From positions 806,001 to 870,000 of the forward strand of contig LR782234.1 in NCBI GenBank assembly GCA_902825215.1: DNA of 64,000 bases. The letters are read 5' to 3'. Made by a program: the position numbers and the translations under genes. The notes beneath the pieces were generated by a model, which did not search any database, was not told where the DNA came from, and saw only the letters and a program-made list of their open reading frames with translations. Of the stretch, positions 8,080-18,353 are shown one piece after another; position 1 is the stretch's first letter; the number at the start of each line of letters is the position of its first letter. The DNA comes from Pseudomonas fluorescens. Lineage in GTDB: Bacteria; Pseudomonadota; Gammaproteobacteria; Pseudomonadales; Pseudomonadaceae.

Positions 8080-9675
8080 ATGCGACGCTGGAATGGCTGG
8101 GGAGAGGCAACCACGGTGGTCGAGTTGCCGGCGCAGGGGGCAAGTTTTCTTGCGCAGCGAGTGGGCGAGGGCCGAGCGCTGCCCGACGCCCCGCTGGACA
8201 CCGCGCTGGCGCGGGTCCCCGCATCGCGCTTGCCGGCGCACGCCTTGTACAGCGTCGACGCCCACGACCGTTTGCTGCATGCGCGCGGCCAGAGTCTGCC
8301 GGACTGGCTGGCGCTGCGCGAAGGCGCGCTGGGCGTTTATCCCGACGCCGTGGCCTTTCCCGAGAGCGCCGCCGATATTCGCCAATTGCTGAAACTGGCC
8401 GAGGAGCAGGATGTGTGCCTGATCCCTTACGGCGGCGGCACGTCGGTGGCCGGGCACATCAATCCGCCGAATTCGGCGCGGCCAGTACTGACCGTTTCGC
8501 TGGCGCGAATGAACCGCTTGATCGACCTCGACGAACAGAGCCTGCTGGCGACCTTCGGCCCCGGCGCGAGCGGGCCGCAAGTGGAGAGTCAGTTGCGCGC
8601 GCGCGGCTATACCCTGGGGCATTTCCCGCAGTCGTGGGAACTGTCGACGCTGGGCGGTTGGGTTGCCAGTCGTTCCAGTGGCCAGCAGTCGTTGCGCTAT
8701 GGGCGCATCGAGCAATTGTTCGCCGGCGGAACCCTTGAAACCTTCGCCGGGCCGCTGCAGATTCCGACCTTTCCAGCCTCGGCGGCCGGCCCGGACCTGC
8801 GCGAAATCGTGCTCGGTTGCGAGGGCCGTTTCGGGATCATTTCCGAGGTCAAGGTGCGCGTCAGTAAGCTGCCCGCCGATGAGCGTTTCTATGGCGTGTT
8901 CCTGCCGGACTGGGCGCAGGCGCTCGGCGCCATTCGCCAGTTGGCCCAGGCGCGCGTGCCGCTGTCGATGCTGCGCCTGTCCAACGCGGTGGAAACCGAA
9001 ACGCAACTGGCCCTGGCCGGTCATCCGCTACAGATCGCCTGGCTGGAAAAGTACCTGAGCCTGCGCGGTGCGGGGGCGGGCAAATGTCTGCTGACCTTCG
9101 GCGTGACCGGCAATCATCAGCAAAACGCGCTGTCGTTGCGCCAGGCACGCCAGCATCTGAAGGCCTTCGGCGGGGTGTTCACCGGCACCTTGCTTGGCAA
9201 GAAATGGGCGCAGAACCGCTTCCGTTTTCCCTACCTGCGCGAGAACCTGTGGAACGCCGGTTACGTGGTCGACACCCTCGAAACCGCGACCGACTGGAGC
9301 AACGTCGACCACTTGCTCAACCTCATCGAAAACAGCCTGCGCGACGCCTTGGCCGCGGAAGGCGAACGCGTGCATGTGTTCACTCACTTGTCTCACGTCT
9401 ACGGCGAGGGCTCGAGCATCTACACCACTTACGTGTTTCGCCCGGCGGCGGATTACCCGGCGACACTGGCGCGCTGGCAGGCGCTCAAGCACGCGGCCAG
9501 TCAGACCATCGTCGCCCATCACGGCACCATCAGCCATCAGCACGGCGTCGGCAAGGATCACGCGCCGTACCTGCTGCGCGAAAAGGGCGCGCTGGCGATA
9601 CAAACCTTTCAGGCGTTGAGCAGGCATTTCGATCCGGCCGGGCGCCTCAATCCCGGCACGTTGCTGCCGGAATGA
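8080..9675 (+). CDS. FAD-binding oxidoreductase, alkyl-DHAP-synthase (AGPS) like, VAO family
   Basis: 531 residues. The FAD_binding_4 domain with the pyrophosphate loop LIPYGGGTSVAGHI lies near residues 110-125. The C-terminal part contains HHGTISHQHGVGKDHAPYL, the signature of the alkyl-dihydroxyacetone-phosphate synthase branch. In that branch a flavin exchanges an acyl for an alkyl chain on dihydroxyacetone phosphate; many bacterial relatives have unknown substrates. It is first in an operon with a GlpD-like dehydrogenase and an FGGY kinase, all joined by ATGA overlaps. This suggests the three act on a glycerol- or polyol-phosphate compound. Confidence 0.87.
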   Translation: MRRWNGWGEATTVVELPAQGASFLAQRVGEGRALPDAPLDTALARVPASRLPAHALYSVDAHDRLLHARGQSLPDWLALREGALGVYPDAVAFPESAADIRQLLKLAEEQDVCLIPYGGGTSVAGHINPPNSARPVLTVSLARMNRLIDLDEQSLLATFGPGASGPQVESQLRARGYTLGHFPQSWELSTLGGWVASRSSGQQSLRYGRIEQLFAGGTLETFAGPLQIPTFPASAAGPDLREIVLGCEGRFGIISEVKVRVSKLPADERFYGVFLPDWAQALGAIRQLAQARVPLSMLRLSNAVETETQLALAGHPLQIAWLEKYLSLRGAGAGKCLLTFGVTGNHQQNALSLRQARQHLKAFGGVFTGTLLGKKWAQNRFRFPYLRENLWNAGYVVDTLETATDWSNVDHLLNLIENSLRDALAAEGERVHVFTHLSHVYGEGSSIYTTYVFRPAADYPATLARWQALKHAASQTIVAHHGTISHQHGVGKDHAPYLLREKGALAIQTFQALSRHFDPAGRLNPGTLLPE

Positions 9676-11273
9676 CCACCATGAATGAGAACTGGAACGC
9701 CGCGTGGCGCGAGCAGATGCTGCCAACCCTGGCGGATGAAAACTGGGACCTGATCGTGATCGGCGGCGGCATCAGCGGCGCGGGCATTGTGCGGGAAGCG
9801 GCGCGGCGTGGTTGGCGCTGTCTGTTGCTGGAACAGCGGGATTTCGCCTGGGGCACCTCCAGTCGTTCTTCGAAAATGGTCCATGGCGGTTTGCGGTATA
9901 TCGCCAAGGGCCAGTGGCGCCTGACCCGCGATTCGGTGCGCGAACGTCAGCGCCTGCTCGACGAGGCGCCGGGGCTGGTCGAGCCCATGAGTTTTCTGAT
10001 GCCGCACTATCGCGGCGGCTTTCCCGGCCCGCGTGTGCTCGGTGGCTTGCTGAGTGTTTACGATGCCTTGGCCGGGCGTCGCAGCCATCGTTTCCATGAC
10101 GCGCAGCAGCTGCGTTTTATCGCGCCGGGGCTGAAGGAGAATGACCTGCTCGGCGGCACCAGTTTCGTCGATGCACTGACCGACGATGCTCGGCTGGTAA
10201 TGCGTGTATTGAGCGAGGCGCGCGCCGATGGCGCAGTGGTGCTCAATGGTTTGCGCGTGGCGCAGGTGCTGCGTGAAGGCGGGCGGGTGTGTGGCGTTGA
10301 AGTCGAAGATTGTGAGTCGGGCAAGACACTGCAATTGCGCTGTGATGTGCTCGCGGTAGCCACGGGGGCGTGGGCCGAACGCCTGCGCCCGAGCGATTCG
10401 CCACGGCAATTGCGCCCGTTGCGCGGCAGTCATTTAGTGTTGCCGGGTTGGCGTTTGCCGGTGGCGCAGGCGCTGACCTTTCTGCATGCGCGCGATCGGC
10501 GGCCGGTGTTCGTTTTTCCGTGGGAAGGCGCAACGGTAGTCGGCACCACTGACCTCGACCATCACGAGGATCTGGATCACAGCGCGAACATCAGCAGGGA
10601 AGAACTCGACTATCTGCTGGCCGCTTGCACGCAAGCCTTTCCCGCTGCCGAAGTGACGGCGACCGATGTGCTGTCGACCTGGTCGGGCGTACGTCCAGTG
10701 GTCGGCGCTGCCGGTGCGCATCAGGACAAACCGTCGAACGAAACCCGTGAACATGTGCTGTGGCAGGAGCCGGGTTGCGTCACCCTGGCCGGCGGCAAAC
10801 TGACCACGTTTCGCCCGCAAGCGATTGAAGTGCTCAAGGCCTGCGCCGACATGCTCGGCCGTCCTTTCGAGGATGACGCCGCGCCGGTGTTCGCCGCCGT
10901 GCAGCCCTCGCCGATTCCCGAACTCAGCCCGCAGCAATGGCGACGCCTGGCCGGGCGTCATGGCCGGGATCTGCCGAGGCTGGCGCAACTGATTGCCGAC
11001 GTCGGGCCGGAAACGGTCGGTACCACCGATACGTTGTGGGCGGAACTGGCGTTTGCCTGCGAGGCGGAAATGGTCCTGCATCTGGATAATCTGCTGCTGC
11101 GTCGCAGCCGTCTCGGCCTGTTGCTGGCGTGCGGTGGCGAGGAACATTTCGCGGCGATCCGCACGCTTTGCCAGCCGCGCCTGGCCTGGAGCGACGAACG
11201 CTGGCAGGCGGAAATTCTGCGTTATCGTTTGCTGTGGCAACGCGATCATGGCTTGCCGGAGATCACGTCATGA
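9672..11273 (+). CDS. FAD-dependent glycerol-3-phosphate dehydrogenase-like oxidoreductase
   Basis: 533 residues from the ATG at 9672, whose ATGA overlaps the stop of the previous gene; a second ATG at 9681 is possible. The dinucleotide motif [11 protein letters not shown] and the GlpD signature [17 protein letters not shown] are present, and the length fits GlpD/GlpA (500-560). GlpD enzymes oxidise sn-glycerol 3-phosphate to dihydroxyacetone phosphate and pass electrons to quinone at the inner membrane. Because the gene sits between an AGPS-like flavoprotein and an FGGY kinase instead of in a glpFKRD cluster, it is probably a specialised paralogue. Confidence 0.87.
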   Translation: MTTMNENWNAAWREQMLPTLADENWDLIVIGGGISGAGIVREAARRGWRCLLLEQRDFAWGTSSRSSKMVHGGLRYIAKGQWRLTRDSVRERQRLLDEAPGLVEPMSFLMPHYRGGFPGPRVLGGLLSVYDALAGRRSHRFHDAQQLRFIAPGLKENDLLGGTSFVDALTDDARLVMRVLSEARADGAVVLNGLRVAQVLREGGRVCGVEVEDCESGKTLQLRCDVLAVATGAWAERLRPSDSPRQLRPLRGSHLVLPGWRLPVAQALTFLHARDRRPVFVFPWEGATVVGTTDLDHHEDLDHSANISREELDYLLAACTQAFPAAEVTATDVLSTWSGVRPVVGAAGAHQDKPSNETREHVLWQEPGCVTLAGGKLTTFRPQAIEVLKACADMLGRPFEDDAAPVFAAVQPSPIPELSPQQWRRLAGRHGRDLPRLAQLIADVGPETVGTTDTLWAELAFACEAEMVLHLDNLLLRRSRLGLLLACGGEEHFAAIRTLCQPRLAWSDERWQAEILRYRLLWQRDHGLPEITS

Positions 11274-12829
11274 CCGCTAAAAAATACCTGCTGGCGATCG
11301 ACAACGGCACCCAGAGCGTGCGCGCGCTGCTCTTCGATCTGCAGGGCAATCTGCTCGGCAAAGGCAAGGTCGAGCTTCAAGCGTATTACTCGACGCAACC
11401 GGGCTGGGCCGAGCAGGATCCGGAATATTACTGGGCGAAACTCGGCGAAGCGTGTCAGCAAGTCTGGCAGCAGACCGCGATTGATCGTGCGCAGATCGCC
11501 GGCGTTTCCCTGACCACCCAGCGCGGCACGGTGATCAATCTCGATGCCGACGGCAAACCATTGCGCCCGGCGATCGTGTGGCTCGATCAACGCCAGAGCG
11601 AAGTTGCAGGCCGCATCAAAGGTCCGTGGGGCTGGCTGTTGAAACTGGTCGGCGCGAAAGCCACCGTCGACTATTTTCGCGCCCAGGCCGAGGCCAACTG
11701 GATTGCCCGGCATCAGCCGCAAGTGTGGGCGGCGACCGACAAGTTTCTGCTGCTGTCGGGGTTTCTCAGCTATCGACTCTGCGGGCGCTTTGTCGACTCG
11801 GTGGGCTGCTGCGTCGGCTACCTGCCGTTCGATTTCAAACGGCTGAAATGGGCGGCTCCGCGAGACTGGAAATGGCAGGCGCTGGCGGTGCGTCCCGAGC
11901 AACTGCCGACCCTGCACAAACCCGGCGAAACCCTCGGTCACATCAGCGCCGAAGCCAGCCGTCACACCGGGATTCCCGAAGGCTTGCCGCTGATTGCCGC
12001 CGGTGCCGACAAGGCCTGCGAAGTGCTTGGAGCCGGCGTGGTCGATACGAGCACCGTGTGCCTGTCCTACGGCACCACGGCGACCATCACCAGCACCCGT
12101 TCGCGCTACCTGGAAGTCGTCCCGCTGATCCCGCCGTATCCCGCAGCGGTGCCGGATCAGTACAACTGCGAAGTGATGATCTACCGCGGCTACTGGATGG
12201 TCAGCTGGTTCAAAAACGAATTCGGCCTGCGCGAAATGCAGCAAGCGCAAGAGCAGGGCATCGAGCCCGAGCAACTGTTTGACGCGCTGGTCAATGCGGT
12301 GCCGCCGGGGTCGATGGGTCTGATGCTGCAACCCTACTGGTCACCGGGCATTCGCGAACCGGGCGTGGAAGCCAAAGGCGCAATGATCGGTTTCGGCGAC
12401 GTGCACACCCGCGCGCATATCTACCGGGCGATTCTCGAGGGCTTGGCCTATGCGCTGCGCCAGGGCATGGAAAACATCGAGAAGCGCTCGAAGGTTTCGA
12501 TCAAGCGCTTGCGCGTGGCCGGTGGCGGTTCGCAAAGCGATGCGGCGATGCAGCTCACCGCCAACATCTTCGGCCTGCCGGCCGAGCGCCCGCACGTCTA
12601 CGAAGCCTCCGGCCTCGGCGCGGCGATCTGCTGCGCGGTAGGGCTGGGCCTGCACACCGACTTCCCCACCGCCATCGCCGCGATGACCCGCGTGGGCACG
12701 GTGTTCACCCCACAACCTGAAGCGCAGCAGGTTTATCAGCGACTGTATGAAGAGGTGTATTTGCGCATGTATAGGCAGCTTAAACCGCTGTATCAGAGCA
12801 TCCGGGAGATTACCGGGTATCCGGCGTGA
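11270..12829 (+). CDS. FGGY-family carbohydrate kinase
   Basis: 519 residues. The N-terminal ATPase motif is [16 protein letters not shown]. The second domain has [21 protein letters not shown] and the FGGY-type signature [20 protein letters not shown]. The family phosphorylates glycerol, xylulose, ribulose and similar polyols with ATP. The start overlaps the previous stop as ATGA, so it is translationally coupled to the GlpD-like gene. In this context it probably makes the phosphorylated substrate of that dehydrogenase. It is distinct from GlpK, and the true sugar is unknown. Confidence 0.88.
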   Translation: MTAKKYLLAIDNGTQSVRALLFDLQGNLLGKGKVELQAYYSTQPGWAEQDPEYYWAKLGEACQQVWQQTAIDRAQIAGVSLTTQRGTVINLDADGKPLRPAIVWLDQRQSEVAGRIKGPWGWLLKLVGAKATVDYFRAQAEANWIARHQPQVWAATDKFLLLSGFLSYRLCGRFVDSVGCCVGYLPFDFKRLKWAAPRDWKWQALAVRPEQLPTLHKPGETLGHISAEASRHTGIPEGLPLIAAGADKACEVLGAGVVDTSTVCLSYGTTATITSTRSRYLEVVPLIPPYPAAVPDQYNCEVMIYRGYWMVSWFKNEFGLREMQQAQEQGIEPEQLFDALVNAVPPGSMGLMLQPYWSPGIREPGVEAKGAMIGFGDVHTRAHIYRAILEGLAYALRQGMENIEKRSKVSIKRLRVAGGGSQSDAAMQLTANIFGLPAERPHVYEASGLGAAICCAVGLGLHTDFPTAIAAMTRVGTVFTPQPEAQQVYQRLYEEVYLRMYRQLKPLYQSIREITGYPA

Positions 12830-12848
12830 AGCTGCTGAATGATTTTTT

Positions 12849-13266
12849 GTGGCAGCGAGCCTGCTCGCGAAAGCGCAGTGTCAGCCAGCATCGAATCGCC
12901 TGACACAACGCCATCGCGGGCAAGCCCGCTCCCACAGGTATCGAGGCGAACACATCATCTGTGAACGACCCGAAGAACCTGTGGGAGCGAGCCTGATCGC
13001 GAAAGCGCAGTGTCAGCCAGCATCGAATCGCCTGACACAACGCCATCGCGGGCAAGCCCGCTCCCACAGTTATCGAGGCGAACGCATCATCTGTGAACGA
13101 CCCGAAGAACCTGTGGGAGCGAGCCTGCTCGCGAAAGCGCAGTGTCAGCCAGCATCGAATCGCCTGACACAACGCCATCGCGGGCAAGCCCGCTCCCACA
13201 GGTATCGAGGCGAACACATCAGCTGTGAACGGCTCGAAAACCTGTGGGAGCGGGCTTGCCCGCGAT
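12849..13266. repeat. Tandem REPIN array, three 132-bp units plus a half unit
   Basis: A unit of about 132 bp starts at 12,849, 12,981 and 13,113, and a final half unit starts at 13,244. Each unit holds one REP (GTGGGAGCGAGCCTGCTCGCG), the spacer AAAGCGCAGTGTCAGCCAGC and on, then an inverted REP of a second flavour (CGCGGGCAAGCCCGCTCCCAC), then a linker beginning GGTATCGAGGCGAAC. The units are almost identical, with a G-to-C change in the first REP and T-for-C in the second (GCCTGATCGC). The array fills the 466-base gap between the convergent kinase and chemoreceptor genes. Confidence 0.9.
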
Positions 13267-13295
13267 TGGGTTTTGGCTTCAGCGCAAAATGAGCA

Positions 13296-15215
13296 TTAAA
13301 CGCGGAAGTGGCTGACCATCTGCTGCAACTGACCACCCAGACGCGCCAGTTCAACGCTCGACGCGGCGGTTTCATCACTCGCTGCGGCGGTCTGCTCAGA
13401 CACATCGCGCACGTTGATGATGCTGCGGCTGATCTCTTCGGCCACGGCGCTTTGCTGTTCGGCAGCGGCGGCGATCTGCTGGTTCATCGACTGGATGTTC
13501 GACACCGTGCGGGTGATGTTTTCCAGCGATGCACCGGCCTTGCGGGTCAGGGCGACGCTGCTGTCGGTCAGCGCGCGGCTGTTGTTCATCACCGCAGACA
13601 CTTGCTGAGTGCCGTTCTGCAAACCAGCAACCAGACCCTCGATTTCCTCGGTGGACTTCTGCGTACGCTGGGCCAGGCCACGGACCTCATCGGCCACCAC
13701 AGCAAAACCACGACCGGCCTCACCGGCGCGGGCGGCTTCGATGGCGGCGTTCAACGCCAGCAGATTGGTCTGTTCGGCCACGGCTTTGATCACGTCCATG
13801 ACGCTGCCGATCTTGTCGCTTTCCTGCTGCAGCACGCTCATCGCTTCGGTCGAACGCACCACTTCGCTGGCCAGACGCTCGATCTGTGCGATGGCCTCAT
13901 TCACCACCTTGTCGCCTTCACGAGCTTCACCGTCCGCCGCAGCGGCGGCTTGCGAGGCTTCTTCAGCGTTGCGCGCAACTTCCTGCACGGTGGCAGTCAT
14001 CTCGTGCATGGCGGTGGCAACCTGATCGGTCTCGACCTTCTGGCTGTTCACGCCGGCACTGGTTTGCTCGGTCACGGCCGACAGTTCTTCAGCAGCGCTG
14101 GCGATCTGGGTGACGCCGTCGCGGATACCGCTGATCAAGTCGCGCAGGGTCACGCCCATGCGCGCAATGCCTTGTTGCAGCACGCCGAGTTCGTCGCGAC
14201 GCGTGACGGTCACGTTCTGGGTCAGGTCGCCGCTGGCGATGCGCTCGACCACGGCCAGGGTTTCTTGCAACGGACGGGTGATCTGGCGGGTGATGATTAC
14301 CGCCGCAATCACGCCCACCAGCAGCGCCAGCAGGGTGCTGATCAACTGGAAGGTGCGCGCCTGAGCACTTTCGACGTCACGACGGTCGAGCTGAATCTGA
14401 TACAGCTGTTCGCTCAGGGACACGATGGTGTTGCCCTGATCGGTCATTTCCTTGCGCGCCTGCACCGCTTCGCTGTTGGCATTCTTGAACGCCATCAGCG
14501 AGCTGCGGTAGTTGATCAGCGCGGTCTCCAGCTGACGCAGCGCGTCTTGCTGGGTCGAAGCGAAATAGGTGTTGAGTGGCTTGAGGCTGGCAAGCGCCGC
14601 ATCGATCTGGCCGACGGCTTTCTGCTCGGTTTCGGCATTGCTGGTGGCGGTGTAGCCGCGCACTTCGTAGCGCGCGAGGATGAAGGCTTCCTTGGCCGCC
14701 GTGACCGCCTGGAACTGTTCGAAACGCTGCTCGCTCATGTCCATCTGCTGCACACGCTTGCTGATCGATTCAATCAGCTCGTACGCGGTCGCGGCGTTGG
14801 CGCTCATGCTGTCGCGGGCGCTGTTGCCGGTGCGATAGGCGTTGCGCATCTTGTTCAGCGACGTCTGGTATTCGGCAATGGTCGCGGCCTGCTGCTTGAG
14901 CAGTTTGACGTTTTCCGGGCTCTTGAATTTGCTGATCAGCGCTTGCTGCTGAGCGGCGAAACCGTCGAGGGTGGTCTGCACGTTCTGCGCGGCGGTTTCA
15001 TCGCCATTGGTCAGCATGTATTGCAGGCGCACCACGCGCAGTTTGGTCAGGCCGCTGTTGAGCTGGGTGATGTCGCTCATCCAGTTGCTGCGGTCGATCA
15101 GCCCGCCAAGGCTGGTCCAGCCGGTCAGGGCCAAAACGCACGTCAGGGCCAGCACCAGGCCGAAGCCCAGGCCCAGTTTCATGTTCACGCTGATGTTGCC
15201 AAACCAGCTATTCAT
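13296..15215 (-). CDS. Methyl-accepting chemotaxis protein with helical bimodular (HBM) sensor, McpS-like
   Basis: 639 residues from the ATG at 15,215; GGAGGA lies 6-7 bases upstream, and a TTG one codon earlier is less likely. Layout: membrane helix at about 10-33, a periplasmic all-helical region of about 250 residues, second membrane helix at about 290-312, HAMP ([18 protein letters not shown]), then the signalling hairpin with tip [20 protein letters not shown]. The long helical sensor and total length match the HBM receptors typified by P. putida McpS, which detects TCA-cycle acids. It feeds CheA at the cell pole. The ligand here is not proven. Confidence 0.9.
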   Translation of the reverse strand: MNSWFGNISVNMKLGLGFGLVLALTCVLALTGWTSLGGLIDRSNWMSDITQLNSGLTKLRVVRLQYMLTNGDETAAQNVQTTLDGFAAQQQALISKFKSPENVKLLKQQAATIAEYQTSLNKMRNAYRTGNSARDSMSANAATAYELIESISKRVQQMDMSEQRFEQFQAVTAAKEAFILARYEVRGYTATSNAETEQKAVGQIDAALASLKPLNTYFASTQQDALRQLETALINYRSSLMAFKNANSEAVQARKEMTDQGNTIVSLSEQLYQIQLDRRDVESAQARTFQLISTLLALLVGVIAAVIITRQITRPLQETLAVVERIASGDLTQNVTVTRRDELGVLQQGIARMGVTLRDLISGIRDGVTQIASAAEELSAVTEQTSAGVNSQKVETDQVATAMHEMTATVQEVARNAEEASQAAAAADGEAREGDKVVNEAIAQIERLASEVVRSTEAMSVLQQESDKIGSVMDVIKAVAEQTNLLALNAAIEAARAGEAGRGFAVVADEVRGLAQRTQKSTEEIEGLVAGLQNGTQQVSAVMNNSRALTDSSVALTRKAGASLENITRTVSNIQSMNQQIAAAAEQQSAVAEEISRSIINVRDVSEQTAAASDETAASSVELARLGGQLQQMVSHFRV

Positions 15216-15468
15216 CAAAAATCCTCCAGAAACGTTGGGTTTCTTGGTCGTCAGTTAAGCTGGAAGATTGTTGTTCTTTTGAGCCAGCAGGGGTGTAAGC
15301 AGGACTGTATCGGCCGCAAATCCGAGAGCTGAAAGGTTTTTTGTCCCGCGATACGGAACGCCCGCCGCCAAGACTTTTTTCACATGGGTTTCACTGGCTG
15401 GGCACACCATGCTCTGTACCTTCGCCGCATCGAATGACAGCAGTTGCATTGCGGCGAGGCGGCTTTTT

Positions 15469-16140
15469 GTGGAATTGAGACTGAACCTGTTCGGCGTCAA
15501 ACGCGCGATCGATCTGCGCGTGCTGGCACGCTTTCGCGACACCTGGGTGGTGCTGGCGGCATCCATATTGGTGATCCCGCTGACCCTGTGGTTGCTGGCG
15601 CCGACAGCGGTGCCGGACCTGGCCCATGGCAATGTCGCCGGGGCGCAGGCATTGGCGCAGGACTGGGCCCAAGGCGACGTGATCGCGTTGGTGCGCCATG
15701 TCGAGCGCTGCGATCACTCCCGAGCGCAATGCCTGAGCGGCCACGACGGCATCACCGAGCGCTCGCGCAGTGTCGCCGTCGCCGTCGGTGCGCGCTTCGA
15801 GCAACTGGGCTTGAGCAACGCCGACATCTATAACAGCCCGTCGATGCGCACCGTGCAGACCGCCGGCTACATGTTCAACCACGCCGCCAGCGGTGATGAC
15901 TGGCTGATCAACTGCCGCGGACGGATGCTGCAGGACGCGCTGGCGCACAAAGTGCCGGGCCGCAATCTGATCCTGGTGACGCACAGCGAGTGCATGGCGC
16001 AAATTGAAAAAGACCTGAAAGTACCGACCTCAAACGCAGGATACGGCGCGTCGCTGTTCATCGCCGCAGCCAGCACCACTGCGCCAAAAATGCTCGGCTT
16101 TATCGAAGCCTCCGACTGGCGCACGGTGACCACCCGATGA
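15469..16140 (+). CDS. Membrane-anchored histidine phosphatase family protein
   Basis: 223 residues from the GTG at 15,469, preferred because GAGGCGG precedes it at proper spacing; an ATG at 15,409 in the same frame is an alternative. One membrane helix near residues 25-45 (TWVVLAASILVIPLTLWLL) leads into a phosphoglycerate-mutase-fold domain. Its catalytic motif is LVRHVERCDHS, in place of the usual RHGE, and its second His is in LVTHSE. Periplasmic members of this type, such as Ais/PmrG, remove phosphate from LPS core heptose. It overlaps the PAP2 phosphatase gene by ATGA, pointing to a joint role on envelope lipids or LPS. Confidence 0.75.
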   Translation: MELRLNLFGVKRAIDLRVLARFRDTWVVLAASILVIPLTLWLLAPTAVPDLAHGNVAGAQALAQDWAQGDVIALVRHVERCDHSRAQCLSGHDGITERSRSVAVAVGARFEQLGLSNADIYNSPSMRTVQTAGYMFNHAASGDDWLINCRGRMLQDALAHKVPGRNLILVTHSECMAQIEKDLKVPTSNAGYGASLFIAAASTTAPKMLGFIEASDWRTVTTR

Positions 16141-16979
16141 AATCTCGTTTCTATGCTTACAACCTTGGCGTTCCATTGCTCTGCGCAGCGCTGGTGTTCC
16201 TGTTGTTCGACATGACCAGTATCGACATTGCCATCAGCAACCTGCTGTTCGATCCGCAGACCCAGACCTTCCCGATCGACAAGATCCACTTCTTCGAAAA
16301 GCTCACTCATAAATGGGCACGGATCATTCCCGACTGGACCGCAGAAATCGCCCTGATCGGCGCGCTGCTCTCGGTGATCTGGCCGCTGGCCAACCCGCAA
16401 AAGCGCCCACGCCTTGGCGCATTTCTGCAACGAAGCAAAGTCGCGCCACTGCTGCGATTCTGCGCGGAACACCGTAGGGATTTTCTGTTTGTGGTCGTCG
16501 CTTTCGCGGTGTGCACTGGGGTGATTCATTTCCTTAAATCCCACACCAGCGTGTACTGCCCGATTGAAACCACGCTGTACGGTGGAAAAATGCCGCACAT
16601 CGAGTGGTACAAAAACTTCCAGCTATTTCATGAGGCGGGCAGTGGTCGGTGCTGGCCGGGCGGTCACGCATCGGGCGGCTTTACCATGCTGGCGCTGTAC
16701 TTCGTCGCGCGCCGTTATCAATGGCGTTTTTCCAAGGCCATCCTGTGGGGCTCGCTGCTGCTGGGATTCATCTATGGCACCACCCGCGTCCTGCAAGGCT
16801 GGCACTACATGTCCCACACGCTGTGGGCGGGCATCTTCGTCTGGCTCGCCTGTTTGCTCACGGCGCTGGCCTTCTACGGATGGGCGCGGTTGGCGTTGCC
16901 AGTGTTGAGCCGCCCCGAGCAGACACTCAGCCGAGTCGCCGCGACCAGCGCTTGTCCGGCGTTTCGAACAGCGGATTGA
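16137..16979 (+). CDS. PAP2-superfamily membrane phosphatase
   Basis: 280 residues with about six membrane helices. The PAP2 catalytic triad motifs are visible: the RCWPGGHASG segment, a variant of PSGH, and TRVLQGWHYMSHTLWAG, the RxxxxxHxxxD motif region with Thr where Asp is usual. The first motif (KxxxxxxRP) is degenerate around KSHTSVYCP, so the enzyme belongs to a divergent branch. These enzymes dephosphorylate lipid pyrophosphates or lipid A at the periplasmic face. Its start is coupled to the upstream histidine phosphatase by ATGA, and its end overlaps the convergent acetyltransferase gene by about 53 bases. Confidence 0.8.
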   Translation: MKSRFYAYNLGVPLLCAALVFLLFDMTSIDIAISNLLFDPQTQTFPIDKIHFFEKLTHKWARIIPDWTAEIALIGALLSVIWPLANPQKRPRLGAFLQRSKVAPLLRFCAEHRRDFLFVVVAFAVCTGVIHFLKSHTSVYCPIETTLYGGKMPHIEWYKNFQLFHEAGSGRCWPGGHASGGFTMLALYFVARRYQWRFSKAILWGSLLLGFIYGTTRVLQGWHYMSHTLWAGIFVWLACLLTALAFYGWARLALPVLSRPEQTLSRVAATSACPAFRTAD

Positions 16980-17514
16980 CCAGCGCCGTCAGCACATGAT
17001 CCTGCCAGCGCCCGGCAATGTTCAGGTACGCCTTGGCGTACCCCTCTTTCTCAAACCCCAAACGCTCCAGCAGCCGCGCACTGCGCTCATTGCCCGGAAT
17101 GTAGTTGGCCATGATCCGGTGCAGATTCTGCGTATCGAACATATAACCGATACCAGCCTCCAGCGCCTCGGCCATCAAGCCCTGACCCTGATGTTTTTCA
17201 TCCAGGTGATACCCCAGATAACACGCCTGAAACGCCCCACGAATCAGACCGCTGAAATTGCACGCGCCGATCATCTGCTGACCATCTGGCGTCAACAACG
17301 CGAAATGCATTGCCAGCCCGGCCTCGAAGGCACTGGCCTGAATATCGAGACGCCGGCGAATCTGCTCGGTGGAAAAATATTCAGTCGTACGAATCGGCGA
17401 CCACGGCGCGAGATGACGCTGATTGCGTAGATAGAACGCACTTTCCAGCTCAGCCTGATCCGGATCGAGAATCGCAAGCGTCAGGCGCTCGCAGGGCAGG
17501 GTCAACAGCGGCAT
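16927..17514 (-). CDS. GNAT-family N-acetyltransferase, RimJ/RimL-like
   Basis: 195 residues from the ATG at 17,514 (GGAG upstream; an in-frame extension to 17,556 is unsupported). The Acetyltransf_3 fold is evident: N-terminal LPCERLTLAILDPDQAEL, a central LGYHLDEKHQGQGLMAEAL acetyl-CoA loop, and C-terminal NERSARLLERLGFEKEGYAKAY. RimJ-like enzymes acetylate N-terminal residues of ribosomal or other proteins; E. coli RimJ has 194 residues. It is convergent with and slightly overlaps the PAP2 gene. Confidence 0.85.
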   Translation of the reverse strand: MPLLTLPCERLTLAILDPDQAELESAFYLRNQRHLAPWSPIRTTEYFSTEQIRRRLDIQASAFEAGLAMHFALLTPDGQQMIGACNFSGLIRGAFQACYLGYHLDEKHQGQGLMAEALEAGIGYMFDTQNLHRIMANYIPGNERSARLLERLGFEKEGYAKAYLNIAGRWQDHVLTALVNPLFETPDKRWSRRLG

Positions 17515-17603
17515 CGGACGCTCCGGCGCGAGGAATCTGCTCGCAGAGTCGCGCAATCACGAGGTGACGGCAAGTCGGGGCGTGGAAGGGACTTTCTTCC
17601 AGG

Positions 17604-17630
17604 CAAAAAAAAGCCCGCAGGAGCGCGGGC
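17604..17630 (-). terminator. Rho-independent terminator
   Basis: Read leftward, GCCCGC, loop, GCGGGC (17,613-17,630) is followed by eight T. It lies downstream of the DUF6124-like gene and upstream of the acetyltransferase, so it separates the two leftward transcripts. Confidence 0.75.
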
Positions 17631-17762
17631 GAACCGTAGTTTCTTGAATGAGCGAGAGGACTGTACAAGGGTTGGCCGCGCAGGAGCAGTGAATAAAAAT
17701 TCATCTCGATGGGTGGCTGACAGCGCTGTCCCGAACCCTTGAAAATCAAGGCGTCTGGCGAC

Positions 17763-18128
17763 TCAGTGGCGGGTTTCCGGCCCGGCAGCCGACGGATCAA
17801 GATTGTCCCGCGCCCGACAAACCAGCATCTCCGCCATCGCACTCAACTGCTTGATCGCCACCGCCACATGATATTTCGAACCGTCGAACTCATCGGCAAA
17901 CGTGGCGCTGATGGCCGCGAGGGAATCGAGAATCTCGCTGGCATGGTTGAGCAAGGTGAGCGTGTCGACATCTTCACGCACCTTGATCAACTGATTGAGC
18001 GGCAACGCCCGCCGGCGCCGGCTTGGCATCTCGCAGCGTGGGGTGGCAGTGGAGGGGACGACAGGACTGGCAGTCAGCGCATCGGCCGAGACCGGGCCAA
18101 CCAGCGTGAGCCGGGTGATTTTCTTCAT
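17763..18128 (-). CDS. Small Pseudomonas protein, DUF6124-like
   Basis: 121 residues from the ATG at 18,128, preceded by GGAGC 6-8 bases upstream. The N-terminal third is basic and Pro/Thr-rich. The C-terminal part (TLLNHASEILDSLAAISATF, VAVAIKQLSAMAEMLVCRA and a final DNLDP) resembles the helical Pseudomonas-specific family DUF6124, whose members end in a similar RALDNLDP. Function is unknown. It is the last gene before the defence locus and ends at a terminator at 17,604-17,630. Confidence 0.6.
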   Translation of the reverse strand: MKKITRLTLVGPVSADALTASPVVPSTATPRCEMPSRRRRALPLNQLIKVREDVDTLTLLNHASEILDSLAAISATFADEFDGSKYHVAVAIKQLSAMAEMLVCRARDNLDPSAAGPETRH

Positions 18129-18353
18129 GATGGAGCTCCGTGGGTAAACATTCACAGCGATTCAACTGCCAGACCGTCCGCTGGATGGCAGGAATTGAGG
18201 AGGGTAACGGTGAGGGGAAGGGAGCGCTAGTTCATGGGAGTCGACGTGGGTTGAGGGAAAAGTCCTAGGATGCTTTTTGTGGGAAAGGGGGGCAGACGTT
18301 ACTGCCCAAAAAAACGCGCATGGCTTCAGAATTAATTGATTTCAAAGCACAAA

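Noticed and set aside
12849..13266. Possible CRISPR array
   Set aside because: The whole 132-bp unit repeats, including what would be spacers; the palindromes are known Pseudomonas REP sequences and no cas genes are near.
12849..13292. 147-codon open frame through the REP array
   Set aside because: The product is three copies of the translated REP unit; the reverse strand is open too. It is repeat DNA, not a gene.
13308..15332. 674-codon open frame on the plus strand opposite the chemoreceptor
   Set aside because: It is the antisense of a clear MCP gene; the His/Gly/Leu/Ala-rich product has no domain logic. High-GC codon use leaves the opposite frame open.
18289..18308. GGGCAG-ACGTTA-CTGCCC hairpin with an A run
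   Set aside because: The A run is on the wrong side for a leftward terminator and no gene ends just before it on the plus strand; it may be chance.
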